The notes beneath the pieces are model-generated. The model worked only from the letters and a program-made list of their open reading frames with translations. It was not told the origin of the DNA and did no database searches. Shown piece by piece: positions 53,764 to 63,115 of a DNA stretch of 64,000 bases. The stretch covers positions 1 through 64,000 of the forward strand of contig NZ_JABELE010000010.1 of NCBI RefSeq assembly GCF_013009345.1. Direction: 5' to 3'. This DNA is from Acinetobacter geminorum. Its GTDB lineage: Bacteria; Pseudomonadota; Gammaproteobacteria; Pseudomonadales; Moraxellaceae. The translations under genes and the position numbers were made by a program. Position 1 is the first letter of the stretch; the number at the start of each line of letters is the position of its first letter.

Positions 53764-54984
53764 ATGACGTCTTCAATACAATTGAAAGATGGTATTGCCA
53801 ATACCGTTGCAAATGATCAGCCTCAAGGAATGATTATTAAAATTGTAGGCGCCGTGGCAGTCGCACATTTACTGAATGATTTAATTCAGGCAGTGCTACC
53901 AGCCATCTATCCAATGCTAAAAGCAAACTTTTCACTGAGTTTTGCCCAAGTTGGCCTGATCTCGTTTGTATATCAAATTACAGGTTCACTGCTACAGCCT
54001 TGGATTGGACTTTATACCGATAAATATCCAAAACCATATCTTCTCCCACTCGGAATGGTTGTCACATTCTGCGGCATTATCTTGTTAGCATTTTCACCAA
54101 GTTTTGCAGTGTTGTTATGTGCATCTGCCCTCATCGGGGTTGGGTCTGCAACCTTTCATCCAGAGGCTTCGCGGGTGGCACGAATGGCATCGGGTGGGCG
54201 CTTCGGTACAGCACAGTCGACTTTTCAGGTGGGCGGAAACACCGGGACAGCCATTGGTCCATTATTAGCAGCTTTACTGATTGTTCCATTTGGACAGCAT
54301 GCAGTTGCCGGCTTAGTGATATTTGCACTTTTGGCGATTTGGGTTTTATTTGGCGTAAGCCGTTGGACTGTGAGTCATGCTAAAAATCAGGTAGCTGCAC
54401 GTGCAACTCAAGCACATAGTAAATTGCATGGCCGTAAGCTGATTATTGCTTTGAGCACAATTAGTGTGTTGATGTTTGCTAAATTTACCTACATTGCTAG
54501 CATTAGTAACTACTTTACCTTTTACTTAATTCAAAAGTTCCATATCAGCATTCAAACAGCTCAGTTGCATTTGTTTGCCTTTTTGGCAGCCGTTGCTTTA
54601 GGTACATTTGCAGGTGGCCCAATTGGTGACAAAATTGGCCGTAAAGCTGTGATATGGGTTTCATTTGTTGGTATGGCGCCGTTTGCATTAATGATGCCGT
54701 TTGCAAACCTATTTTGGACAACAGTTTTCTCAATTATTGCAGGTTTAGTGTTGTCATCGGCTTTTGCTGCAATGGTAGTTTACGCACAAGAAGCTGTTCC
54801 GGGCCGTGTGGGTATGATTGCAGGTTTAATGTTTGGTCTGATGTTTGGGGTAAGTGGTATTGCCGCAGCTGGGTTAGGACATTTAGCCGATATTAACGGC
54901 ATTGAATGGGTATTTGGTTTATGTTCATTGTTGCCATTACTTGGTTTTGCAACTGCATTTTTACCCAACACAAAAGTAAAATAA
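53764..54984 (+). CDS. MFS exporter of the fosmidomycin-resistance (Fsr) type
   Basis: A 406-residue inner-membrane transporter with twelve helices. AHLLNDLIQAVLPAIYPMLKANFSLSFAQVGLI, GSATFHPEASRVARMASGGRFGTAQSTFQVGGNTGTAIGPLLAALL and the repeat GPIGDKIGRKAV match E. coli Fsr, which exports fosmidomycin. Real substrates in Acinetobacter are unknown. It is controlled, by position, by the divergent AraC regulator, and ends at a strong terminator. Confidence 0.85.
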   Translation: MTSSIQLKDGIANTVANDQPQGMIIKIVGAVAVAHLLNDLIQAVLPAIYPMLKANFSLSFAQVGLISFVYQITGSLLQPWIGLYTDKYPKPYLLPLGMVVTFCGIILLAFSPSFAVLLCASALIGVGSATFHPEASRVARMASGGRFGTAQSTFQVGGNTGTAIGPLLAALLIVPFGQHAVAGLVIFALLAIWVLFGVSRWTVSHAKNQVAARATQAHSKLHGRKLIIALSTISVLMFAKFTYIASISNYFTFYLIQKFHISIQTAQLHLFAFLAAVALGTFAGGPIGDKIGRKAVIWVSFVGMAPFALMMPFANLFWTTVFSIIAGLVLSSAFAAMVVYAQEAVPGRVGMIAGLMFGLMFGVSGIAAAGLGHLADINGIEWVFGLCSLLPLLGFATAFLPNTKVK

Positions 54985-54987
54985 ATG

Positions 54988-55022
54988 AAAAGACTCTCAG
55001 CCATATTTAGCTGAGAGTCTTT
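54988..55022. terminator. Bidirectional terminator after the Fsr-like gene
   Basis: AAAAGACTCTCAGC on the left pairs with GCTGAGAGTCTTT on the right around an eight-base loop. Located between convergent fsr-like and mro genes. Confidence 0.9.
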
Positions 55023-55051
55023 GTAATATGAACCTAGCCTCATTGAAAAGA

Positions 55052-56197
55052 TTATTTTTGAACACCAAACTTAAATACGGTGACACTGTTATAAGTTTGA
55101 TTTGGGTTTAAACGTGTAGAAGGGAAAGCTGATTGATTCGGGCTATCTGGAAAATGCTGTGTTTCTAATGCTAGCGCATCTGCTTGTCGATAGAGTACGC
55201 CATTTGCACCAGTAACATTTCCGAGTAAATGATTGGCTGTATACATTTGAACGCTTGGTTCAGTGGTTAAAACCTGCATGGTTCGTTTAGATTTTGGGTC
55301 AACCACAATAGCTGCAAGATTGAGTTTCCCTTGAGACTTTTGATTAATTACCCAAGTTTGGTCATAGCCATATCCATAGGCCAATTGCTGATTATTCGCT
55401 CGAATATCTTTTACGATTGCTTTAGGTGTCCGAAAATCAAAAGGTGTACCTGCAACCGAAGCTATTTCACCTGTGGGTAAAGAGTTTTGATCGGTTACCA
55501 ATATACGGTCTGCATTGAGTTGTACTACATGATCTAGCACGCCATAAGGGTTATTGCCAGCGCCTGATAAGTTGAAATAACTGTGGTTGGTAAGGTTGAC
55601 GACTGTCGGTTGATCAGTTTTGGCTTTATATTCGATCTGGAATTCATTTTGATCTGAAAGACTGTAGATCACTTCTACATCTAATTTTCCGGGAAAACCT
55701 TGATCACCATTTGGACTGGTTAACTTAAGAGAAGCTTTAACGGTTTCACCTTTAGAAACGAGGGGCTTAACTTGCCAAACACGTTTATCAAAACCGGGAT
55801 TACCGCTATGTAATGAATTCGGCCCATTATTTTTTTCAAGGTTATACGTTTTTCCATCTAAGTTAAATTTAGCATTGCCAATACGGTTCGCATAACGACC
55901 AATTAATCCGCCAAAATGAATGCCTTCCTTGGTATCAGTGACTTCATAACCTTTTAGATCATCAAAGCCCAAAACAATATTATTTTGTTTGCCTTGTGCA
56001 TCGGGAGTCAAAATCTGTGTAATTACACCACCGAAGCTAATAAAAGATACCGAGACTCCTTTGTTATTGCTCATGGTGTATAAATCAACTTTTTGACCGT
56101 CTTGAGTCGTACCATATGGTTTTACATTTAATGTGGCTGCATTGGTAAGTTGTGCAAAGCTATAAATCGTAATACCTAAAATTGCTAAATTTTTCAT
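55052..56197 (-). CDS. mro: Periplasmic aldose 1-epimerase (mutarotase)
   Basis: A 381-residue mutarotase, converting the alpha and beta anomers of aldoses. A 20-residue signal peptide (ending LTNA) sends it to the periplasm. GGLIGRYANRIGNAKFNLDGKTYNL and LTNHSYFNLSG are the epimerase motifs, the latter with an active-site histidine. The length and signal peptide match the A. calcoaceticus mro product as I remember it. In these bacteria it likely supplies beta-glucose to the periplasmic PQQ glucose dehydrogenase (inference). Confidence 0.9.
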   Translation of the reverse strand: MKNLAILGITIYSFAQLTNAATLNVKPYGTTQDGQKVDLYTMSNNKGVSVSFISFGGVITQILTPDAQGKQNNIVLGFDDLKGYEVTDTKEGIHFGGLIGRYANRIGNAKFNLDGKTYNLEKNNGPNSLHSGNPGFDKRVWQVKPLVSKGETVKASLKLTSPNGDQGFPGKLDVEVIYSLSDQNEFQIEYKAKTDQPTVVNLTNHSYFNLSGAGNNPYGVLDHVVQLNADRILVTDQNSLPTGEIASVAGTPFDFRTPKAIVKDIRANNQQLAYGYGYDQTWVINQKSQGKLNLAAIVVDPKSKRTMQVLTTEPSVQMYTANHLLGNVTGANGVLYRQADALALETQHFPDSPNQSAFPSTRLNPNQTYNSVTVFKFGVQK

Positions 56198-56390
56198 GTT
56201 TATACTCTATTTTTTAATCGTAGGATTGGATGAATATAAGATTGATTTTTCATCTTTTTAAAGAGGTTTTTATTATAGATAGTGTTAATGATGCTTAGTG
56301 CCATTAACTCTAAATATTGAACAAACTTGCACAATTTAAGGTTATAAAGAAATTAATCTTATGAGTAAAACTCAACGGTAAGCTATTTTT

Positions 56391-56837
56391 ATGATTCATC
56401 CCGACTCGGTTTTAAAATTTTCGCTTGGTCTAAATAGTCTCTCGTTTGATTTAGATAGCCAACACCTTCACCTTGAGCAGGGCTTAGGTTTTATTAATTC
56501 AAAAAGTATTAGCAATGGTGTTATTGATGAGCTTGCGATTGAAAAGATGATTTATTTTATTGAAGAAATCATCGAGTCGCAGCCCCTCAGAAATTTAAAT
56601 ATAAGTGGTGTAGCTGTTACGTCTGATGCTGTTATGACACAACTGAGTCAGTTATTTTTTAATGCTAAAAAGCAAATCAGCCGTACTGAGCTTGAGCATG
56701 GATTTAATGGTTTTATTGAACATTTAAGTTACTATACAAACCAAGTGGCTCCAAATCAGCTTTATATTTTTACCTACTTTGTATTTGTTCGAGAGATGAT
56801 GCATCACTTAAGAGTTAAGGAAATTCAAATCATTTAA
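56391..56837 (+). CDS. Hypothetical cytosolic protein
   Basis: A 148-residue protein with no signal peptide, no membrane segment and no family I recognise. It is rich in Leu, Ile, Ser and His, largely helical after residue 45, with a possible small alpha/beta domain at the start. Three bases past its stop begins the open frame of the transketolase remnant, so it may have been brought in by the event that damaged that gene. The ATG at 56391 has only a weak ribosome site. Confidence 0.6.
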   Translation: MIHPDSVLKFSLGLNSLSFDLDSQHLHLEQGLGFINSKSISNGVIDELAIEKMIYFIEEIIESQPLRNLNISGVAVTSDAVMTQLSQLFFNAKKQISRTELEHGFNGFIEHLSYYTNQVAPNQLYIFTYFVFVREMMHHLRVKEIQII

Positions 56838-56840
56838 TAA

Positions 56841-57086
56841 TTACTTTCTCAATCCGCTAACTCATCAGGTGGCCGACCTGTTTTAACGGCCAAAAATCAT
56901 TCAGTGATTGGTGGGTTAGGCGAAGCAGTCGGCTCACTATTTCTAAGAAATGGACAACATCCTCGTTTTGACATGATTGGTTTGCCAGATGCATTTTTAG
57001 ATGCAGGGGCATTGCCCACTTTGCATGATCGCTATGGTATTTCAACTGAAGCAGTTAAAGAGAAGATTAAGGTACATTTGAAGTAA
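56841..57086 (+). pseudogene. Remnant of a transketolase C-terminal domain
   Basis: An open frame of 81 codons from the TAA at 56838 to the TAA at 57086 spells a protein end that reads GRPVLTAKNHSVIGGLGEAV near the start and then GLPDAFLDAGALPTLHDRYGIS. This is the C-terminal domain of transketolase-like or ThDP oxoacid-dehydrogenase-type enzymes, including the ENHS-type IGGLG motif. The N-terminal thiamine-binding part is missing, there is no good start codon (only GTG at 56904), and no ribosome site. A 5' deletion is the simplest explanation. Confidence 0.75.
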
Positions 57087-57106
57087 AAGATTAAATTTTC
57101 AAATTG

Positions 57107-57146
57107 AAAAGGGCGTGATGGATTTCCTTCACGCCCTATTTTTTAA
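57107..57146. terminator. Bidirectional terminator between remnant and metH
   Basis: GGGCGTGA (57111-57118) pairs with TCACGCCC (57129-57136), with T-rich tails in both directions. It ends metH on the minus strand. Confidence 0.88.
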
Positions 57147-57166
57147 TCAGGTTTATTTATATCAAC

Positions 57167-60100
57167 TTAAGCAATCGAATCATCTAAATTCGGCGCTAAC
57201 CAACGTTTCGCTTCATCCAGTGTCCAACCTTTACGTTTTGCATAATCTTCAAGTTGGTCTTGAGAGATCTTGCCCACGTTAAAGTATTCGCTTTGAGGAT
57301 GCGAATAATAGAAACCACTCACCGAAGATGGCGGCATCATTGCGAAGTGCTCAGTCAGTTTGGTACCGATTTTATCGGTAGAACCCAACCAGTCAAACAA
57401 TACTGCTTTTTCAGAGTGCTCAGGGCAAGCAGGGTAGCCCGGTGCAGGGCGAATACCGACATATTTCTCTTTAATCAGTTCTTCATTGCTGAGCTGTTCG
57501 TCAGCTTTATAACCCCAGAACTCTTTACGAATGCGTTCATGCAAGTGTTCTGCAAAAGCTTCAGCAAAACGGTCAGCCAGTGATTGAACTAAAATTGCAG
57601 AGTAGTCATCACCTTTAGCTTTGTATTCATTTGCCAGTTCTTCTGCACCAAAAATAGATACAGTGAATCCGCCTAAGTAGTCTTGTTGCTCACGGTCCTT
57701 ACGAATGTAATCTGCCAAAGATAAGTTTGGTTTACCTGTCACTTTGTCAGATTGCTGACGTAAGTGCTCAAAAGTATGCGTAACATTTTGACCCGCTTCA
57801 TCAAATACGCTCACTGTGTCTGCGTCAGTTCGCTGTGCAGGGAACATACCGAATACAGCACGAGCATCAAAACGGTTGTTGTCTATAATATCTTTCAACA
57901 TTGCTTGAGCTTGGTTGTACAAATCTGTTGCAGCTTCACCCACCACTTCATCTTCTAAAATTTTCGGGAATTTACCTGCCAAGCTCCAAGAAATGAAGAA
58001 TGGTGTCCAGTCAAAATACTCTACAAGCGTTGCAAGAGGGTAGTTGGTGAGGACTTGTGTTCCCAAAAGATTTGGTTTTGGTGGTACATAGCTTTCGTCA
58101 AGTTTAAAACCGTTTTCAACTGACTCAGCATAGGTCAATTTTGCAGCTTTTGGCTGTTTGTTGGCTAATCGCTCACGAATCTTGGCATATTCAGCACGGT
58201 GTTCTGCAATAAAGTTTCCACGCATTTCTTTAGAAAGCAGGGTCGTTGCAACACCCACAGCACGTGAAGCATCTGCCACATAAATCACAGCATCGTTTTG
58301 GTACTGAGGATCAATTTTTACTGCTGTGTGTGCTTTAGAAGTAGTCGCGCCACCAATCAATAAAGGAATGTTAAAGCCTTTGCGTTGCATTTCTTTCGCA
58401 ACAAAGACCATCTCATCTAAAGATGGAGTAATCAGACCTGACAAGCCAATGATGTCACATTTTTCATCAATAGCAGTTTGCAGAATTTTTTCTGCTGGTA
58501 CCATTACGCCAAGGTCAACAATGTCGTAACCATTACAGCCAAGTACAACCCCTACAATATTCTTACCAATATCGTGTACGTCACCTTTAACAGTTGCCAT
58601 CAGGACTTTACCTTTAGATTGGCTACCTGTTTTTTCAGCTTCAATATACGGGTTGAGCCAAGCCACTGCTTGTTTCATGACTCGGGCAGATTTTACAACT
58701 TGTGGTAAGAACATTTTGCCTGACCCGAACAAGTCACCAACCACGTTCATACCGTCCATCAAAGCGCCTTCAATCACATCTAAAGGACGTTTGGCTTTGA
58801 GGCGAGCTTCTTCGGTATCTTCATCAATGTAAGTGGTAATACCTTTAACTAAAGCGTATTCAAGACGTTTTTCGACTGACTCATTACGCCATTCAAGGTT
58901 CTCGGCTTCTTTGGTAGCACCGCCTTGTCCGCGGTATTTTTCTGCTACTTCAAGCAATTTTTCAGTCGCAGCTTGACCAGACTCACCTTGGTTTTGGTTT
59001 AAGATGACATCTTCAACTGCTTGTTTTAGCTCGGCTGGAATATCATCATAAATTGCCATTTGGCCAGCATTCACAATACCCATGGTCATGCCTTGCTTGA
59101 TGGCATGGTACAAGAACACAGAGTGAATGGCTTCACGAACAGGCTCGTTACCACGGAATGAGAACGAAACGTTCGATACACCACCAGAAATCATGGCGTG
59201 AGGTAAGTTTTGTTTAATCCAACCTGTGGCCTCAATAAAATCGACGCCATAGTTATTGTGCTCTTCAATACCTGTTGCTACTGCAAACACGTTCGGGTCA
59301 AAAATAATATCTTCAGCAGGGAAGCCTACATCGTTAACCAAAATGTCATATGAGCGTTTACAGATTTCACGCTTACGTGCAGCAGTGTCGGCCTGACCTG
59401 TTTCGTCAAATGCCATGACAATAATCGCAGCACCATATTGACGGCACAGGCGAGCTTTTTCTACAAACTCGTCATAACCTTCTTTTAAAGAAATTGAGTT
59501 AACTACAGGTTTACCTTGTACACATTTTAAGCCAGCTTCAATGATTTCCCATTTTGATGAGTCAATCATGATTGGCACACGTGAAATATCTGGCTCAGAA
59601 GCCACAAGGTTTAAGAAATGCACCATCGCATTTTGCGAATCGAGCATCCCTTCATCCATATTAATGTCGATAATCTGTGCGCCAGCTTCCACTTGTTGCT
59701 GTGCAACTTCTAAAGCTTCAGCAAAGTTTTCCTCACGGATTAAGCGTAAGAATTTTTTCGAACCTGTAACGTTAGTACGTTCACCCACGTTAACGAACAA
59801 TGAGTCATCATAAATATTAAATGGTTCTAAACCACTCAAACGGCATGCAGGTACAGTTTCAGGAACTTGACGAGGGGCAATATCTTTTACCGCATTGGCA
59901 ATCGCACGGATATGATCAGGTGTTGTACCACAGCAACCACCAGTAATATTAATTAAACCGCTTTCTGCAAATTCTTTTAAGAATGCCGCAGTTTGCTCTG
60001 GTGTTTCATCATATTCACCAAAAGCATTTGGTAAGCCTGCATTTGGGTGCGCTGAAACAAACGTATCAGCTACATCGGAAATGGTTTTTACGTGAGGACG

Positions 60101-60853
60101 CATGGCATCTGCACCAAGCGCACAGTTAAAACCAATCGATAGCAAGTCACCATGACGTACAGAGTTCCAGAACGCTTCCGCAGTTTGACCTGTTAAGGTA
60201 CGACCCGATGCATCGGTAATGGTCCCTGAAATCATAATTGGTAATTCGCGACCAATCTGTTTAAAGACTTCTTTTACCGCAAAAATCGCAGCTTTACAGT
60301 TTAATGTGTCAAATACGGTTTCAATCAAAATGATATCTGCACCGCCTTCAATCAACGCATGAGTCGCTTCAATATAGTTTTCTTTTAGCTCATCAAAGGT
60401 AATGTTACGAAAGGCAGGGTCATTTACATTCGGTGAAATGGAACAAGTACGCGATGTTGGCCCAAGCACGCCTGCAACAAAACGCGGCTTATCTGGAGTC
60501 GAATACTTCTCACAGGCTGCTTTGGCTAAACGTGCTGCTTCACGGTTAATCTCTGGAACAAGATCTTTCATGTGGTAATCAGACATAGAAACACGCGTGC
60601 CGTTAAAGCTGTTGGTTTCAATAATGTCTGCACCAGCATCAAGATAAGCTTCATGAATACCTTGAATGATTTGAGGTTGTGTCAGAACCAAAAGGTCATT
60701 GTTACCTTTTAAGTCATGTGCCCAATCGGCAAAACGCTTACCACGGTAGTCAGCTTCTTCCAATTTATGGCGCTGGATCATAGTTCCCATTGCACCATCA
60801 ATAATCAGAATGCGTTTAGCAAGAAGCGCTTTTAGGGTGGCAAGCGTAGACAT
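57167..60853 (-). CDS. metH: Cobalamin-dependent methionine synthase
   Basis: A 1228-residue cytosolic enzyme that moves a methyl group from methyltetrahydrofolate to homocysteine through cobalamin. Domains in order: homocysteine binding (about 1-330, NITGGCCGTTPDH zinc site), methyltetrahydrofolate binding (about 350-620, NVGERTNVTGSKKF), cobalamin cap and binding (about 640-880, KGDVHDIGKNIVGVVLGCN with the axial histidine), and the SAM-dependent reactivation domain at the end (GIRPAPGYPACPEHSEK). Length equals E. coli MetH (1227). The ATG at 60853 fits. No cobalamin riboswitch was recognised upstream. Confidence 0.97.
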   Translation of the reverse strand: MSTLATLKALLAKRILIIDGAMGTMIQRHKLEEADYRGKRFADWAHDLKGNNDLLVLTQPQIIQGIHEAYLDAGADIIETNSFNGTRVSMSDYHMKDLVPEINREAARLAKAACEKYSTPDKPRFVAGVLGPTSRTCSISPNVNDPAFRNITFDELKENYIEATHALIEGGADIILIETVFDTLNCKAAIFAVKEVFKQIGRELPIMISGTITDASGRTLTGQTAEAFWNSVRHGDLLSIGFNCALGADAMRPHVKTISDVADTFVSAHPNAGLPNAFGEYDETPEQTAAFLKEFAESGLINITGGCCGTTPDHIRAIANAVKDIAPRQVPETVPACRLSGLEPFNIYDDSLFVNVGERTNVTGSKKFLRLIREENFAEALEVAQQQVEAGAQIIDINMDEGMLDSQNAMVHFLNLVASEPDISRVPIMIDSSKWEIIEAGLKCVQGKPVVNSISLKEGYDEFVEKARLCRQYGAAIIVMAFDETGQADTAARKREICKRSYDILVNDVGFPAEDIIFDPNVFAVATGIEEHNNYGVDFIEATGWIKQNLPHAMISGGVSNVSFSFRGNEPVREAIHSVFLYHAIKQGMTMGIVNAGQMAIYDDIPAELKQAVEDVILNQNQGESGQAATEKLLEVAEKYRGQGGATKEAENLEWRNESVEKRLEYALVKGITTYIDEDTEEARLKAKRPLDVIEGALMDGMNVVGDLFGSGKMFLPQVVKSARVMKQAVAWLNPYIEAEKTGSQSKGKVLMATVKGDVHDIGKNIVGVVLGCNGYDIVDLGVMVPAEKILQTAIDEKCDIIGLSGLITPSLDEMVFVAKEMQRKGFNIPLLIGGATTSKAHTAVKIDPQYQNDAVIYVADASRAVGVATTLLSKEMRGNFIAEHRAEYAKIRERLANKQPKAAKLTYAESVENGFKLDESYVPPKPNLLGTQVLTNYPLATLVEYFDWTPFFISWSLAGKFPKILEDEVVGEAATDLYNQAQAMLKDIIDNNRFDARAVFGMFPAQRTDADTVSVFDEAGQNVTHTFEHLRQQSDKVTGKPNLSLADYIRKDREQQDYLGGFTVSIFGAEELANEYKAKGDDYSAILVQSLADRFAEAFAEHLHERIRKEFWGYKADEQLSNEELIKEKYVGIRPAPGYPACPEHSEKAVLFDWLGSTDKIGTKLTEHFAMMPPSSVSGFYYSHPQSEYFNVGKISQDQLEDYAKRKGWTLDEAKRWLAPNLDDSIA

Positions 60854-61251
60854 AGAAAACCCCGATCTTTTATATGAATTTAAAAATGCGGCGCTATTGT
60901 AACAGAATAGTTGCGCAATTGATGATCTATAACGACCCATCATTCACTGTAATAGATTCATTAAAAAACGGCTTTTATGACAAATGAAGACTGTTTTTTC
61001 ATCAAATATTCATAAAATGATCATGATATTGAAATATTTCATCTCCAATATTCGGTTTTATGACAGTTGCGGTGTTTAAAAAGTAGTCGTTTAGGTAATT
61101 TTTTAGATATTTTTGCTTCAAAAATAGTCATAAAATAGATGGGTGGGGATTTATGTAAATTATTGTATTTAAATAAAATAATAAAAATCATAGAGGAAAG
61201 GTGCATCAAATGAGGTCAAAATGTGAAAAATTGACTTCATCAGGCGCTGCT
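60854..61251. other. Intergenic region between metH and the PiT gene
   Basis: Divergent promoters for metH and the phosphate transporter lie here. A single ATGACAG at 61060-61066, the reverse complement of a PhoB half-site, is present but has no partner eleven bases away. I found no B12-box or other riboswitch core. The rest is AT-rich without features. Confidence 0.4.
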
Positions 61252-61269
61252 TTGTCATATAATTGTCAT
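61252..61269 (+). promoter_or_regulatory. Pho-box-like direct repeat
   Basis: The heptamer TTGTCAT occurs at 61252-61258 and again at 61263-61269, with the AT-rich spacer ATAA. The known PhoB box is two CTGTCAT-type heptamers separated by four AT-rich bases, so spacing and sequence fit, with T for C at the first base. It lies 49 bp before the start of the phosphate transporter. Confidence 0.6.
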
Positions 61270-61317
61270 AATTTAATTTAAGAATACAGAGGATTTTTTT
61301 ATCCTCTTACCGTCTGC

Positions 61318-62949
61318 ATGAATTCTAATCTACCCCCTGTTTCGGATTCAAAACTTGCGGCAAACCTGCAAGTCAAATCGACGAATGTACATGTCCCGAC
61401 ACCTAAGTTTTTTATGCCGGTGTTTCTGACGATTATTGTTGCAACACTTATTTATATTGGATTTCAGGTGAGTGCGGATTTGGCGCATGTACCACCTTTG
61501 AGTCTTTATTCAGTTATTCTTTTATCAACTGCACTCTTGATTGCTTTAGGCTTTGAGTTTGTAAATGGCTTCCACGATACTGCAAATGCAGTGGCAACAG
61601 TGATTTACACCAATGCTTTACCAGCACCAGTTGCAGTCATGTGGGCTGGTTTTTGTAATTTCCTTGGGGTAATGGTTGCAAGCGGCGCAGTCGCTTACGG
61701 CATTATTGCATTGCTGCCTGTTGAACTGATCATGAATATGGGTAGCGGTGCAGGTTTCGCAATGGTTTTTGCATTGTTGCTCGCTGCAATTCTTTGGAAT
61801 CTTGGTACATGGTTCTTAGGAATTCCTGCGTCTAGCTCTCATACTTTGATTGGTTCAATCTTGGGTGTGGGCATTATGAACCATCTATTGAGTGCATCGA
61901 CCGGCGTAACGACCAGTGGTGTTGATATGGATCAGGTGATTAAAGTCGGTAAGGCATTATTATTTTCACCTTTAATTGGTTTCGCTTTTGCAGCGATTGT
62001 ATTCTTGTTGGTTAAAACTATTTTTAAACGCCAAGTAGAATTATTCCAACCACCGGAAGGTAATAAACCACCACCAGCAATCATTCGTGCAATTTTGATC
62101 TTTACCTGTACAGGTGTAAGTTTTGCACATGGTTCTAATGACGGTCAAAAGGGTATGGGACTCATCATGCTGATTTTGGTTGGTCTGGTGCCATTGGCTT
62201 ATTCATTAAATAAAAATCTTGATACACAACAAGTTCAATCATTTCATCAGCTTTCTTCTCAAACTGCCGTATTGTTGAAGCAAAATCAGCCAGAATTAAC
62301 TGATGAAAAAGCACGTGTTATTCTGACTAAATATATTCAAACTAAACAGCAAACTCCAGAAGTCGTGCCTGCATTGGCAAGTATGACTGACCACTTGGGT
62401 GAGCGAGTTTCTAGCTATAACAACTTAAAAGATATTCCTGAAGCTGCAATTAGTGAAATTCGTAATGATATGTATTTAAGCACCACGACGTTTAAGCGTT
62501 TGGATAAAGCGGATGCTTTACCAAAAATGGATCAATCACAAGAAAAACTTGTGAAAGAATATCGTAGTAGCTTAGATTCATTCTTACAATACATTCCGAC
62601 TTGGGTAAAAGTAGCTGTTGCTTTAGCACTTGGCCTAGGCACAATGGTTGGTTGGAAACGTATCGTTGTGACTGTAGGTGAGCGTATTGGTAAGCATCAC
62701 ATGACTTATGGTCAAGGGATGTCTGCTGAACTTGTTGCAATGAGTACAATTGCAGCTGCTGATGGTTTAGGTATGCCGGTTTCAACAACGCATGTTTTAA
62801 ACAGTGCTGTTGCGGGTACGATGGTTGCGAATAAATCAGGTTTAAACTTTAATACAGTTAAAACAATTTTATCTGCATGGGTATTTACTCTTCCTGCAAC
62901 AATCTGTTTGTCAGGTGGTTTGTACTGGTTATTCTTGCAGTTTGTATAA
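61318..62949 (+). CDS. pitA: PiT-family inorganic phosphate transporter
   Basis: A 543-residue inner-membrane low-affinity phosphate (metal-phosphate) carrier. The first family signature FVNGFHDTANAVATVIYTNAL is at about 80-100 and the second, FAHGSNDGQKGMG, at about 269-281. Between the two membrane halves is a hydrophilic segment of about 120 residues. The last helices include GLGMPVSTTHVLNSAVAG. It starts at ATG 61318 downstream of a Pho-box-like repeat, so it may be phosphate-regulated. Confidence 0.9.
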   Translation: MNSNLPPVSDSKLAANLQVKSTNVHVPTPKFFMPVFLTIIVATLIYIGFQVSADLAHVPPLSLYSVILLSTALLIALGFEFVNGFHDTANAVATVIYTNALPAPVAVMWAGFCNFLGVMVASGAVAYGIIALLPVELIMNMGSGAGFAMVFALLLAAILWNLGTWFLGIPASSSHTLIGSILGVGIMNHLLSASTGVTTSGVDMDQVIKVGKALLFSPLIGFAFAAIVFLLVKTIFKRQVELFQPPEGNKPPPAIIRAILIFTCTGVSFAHGSNDGQKGMGLIMLILVGLVPLAYSLNKNLDTQQVQSFHQLSSQTAVLLKQNQPELTDEKARVILTKYIQTKQQTPEVVPALASMTDHLGERVSSYNNLKDIPEAAISEIRNDMYLSTTTFKRLDKADALPKMDQSQEKLVKEYRSSLDSFLQYIPTWVKVAVALALGLGTMVGWKRIVVTVGERIGKHHMTYGQGMSAELVAMSTIAAADGLGMPVSTTHVLNSAVAGTMVANKSGLNFNTVKTILSAWVFTLPATICLSGGLYWLFLQFV

Positions 62950-62966
62950 AAGCATTTAAAAAAATT

Positions 62967-62993
62967 AAAGCCACTGTTCACAGTGGCTTTTTT
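62967..62993 (+). terminator. Rho-independent terminator after the PiT gene
   Basis: AAAGCCACTG (62967-62976) pairs with CAGTGGCTTT (62981-62990), with a four-base loop and a T tail. Confidence 0.9.
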
Positions 62994-63115
62994 ATTTGTT
63001 TAGTTTTTAAAGTTGAGACTATTTTTCATATATATTCATCTATAAATTAATAAGTTGTTATAGGCCATTAAGCAGCTTTATAGGCTGGGCTTAAACTTTT
63101 ATATCAGGATATATT

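Noticed and set aside
60854..61317. A cobalamin riboswitch in front of metH
   Set aside because: No B12-box core or typical stem-loop arrangement was found.
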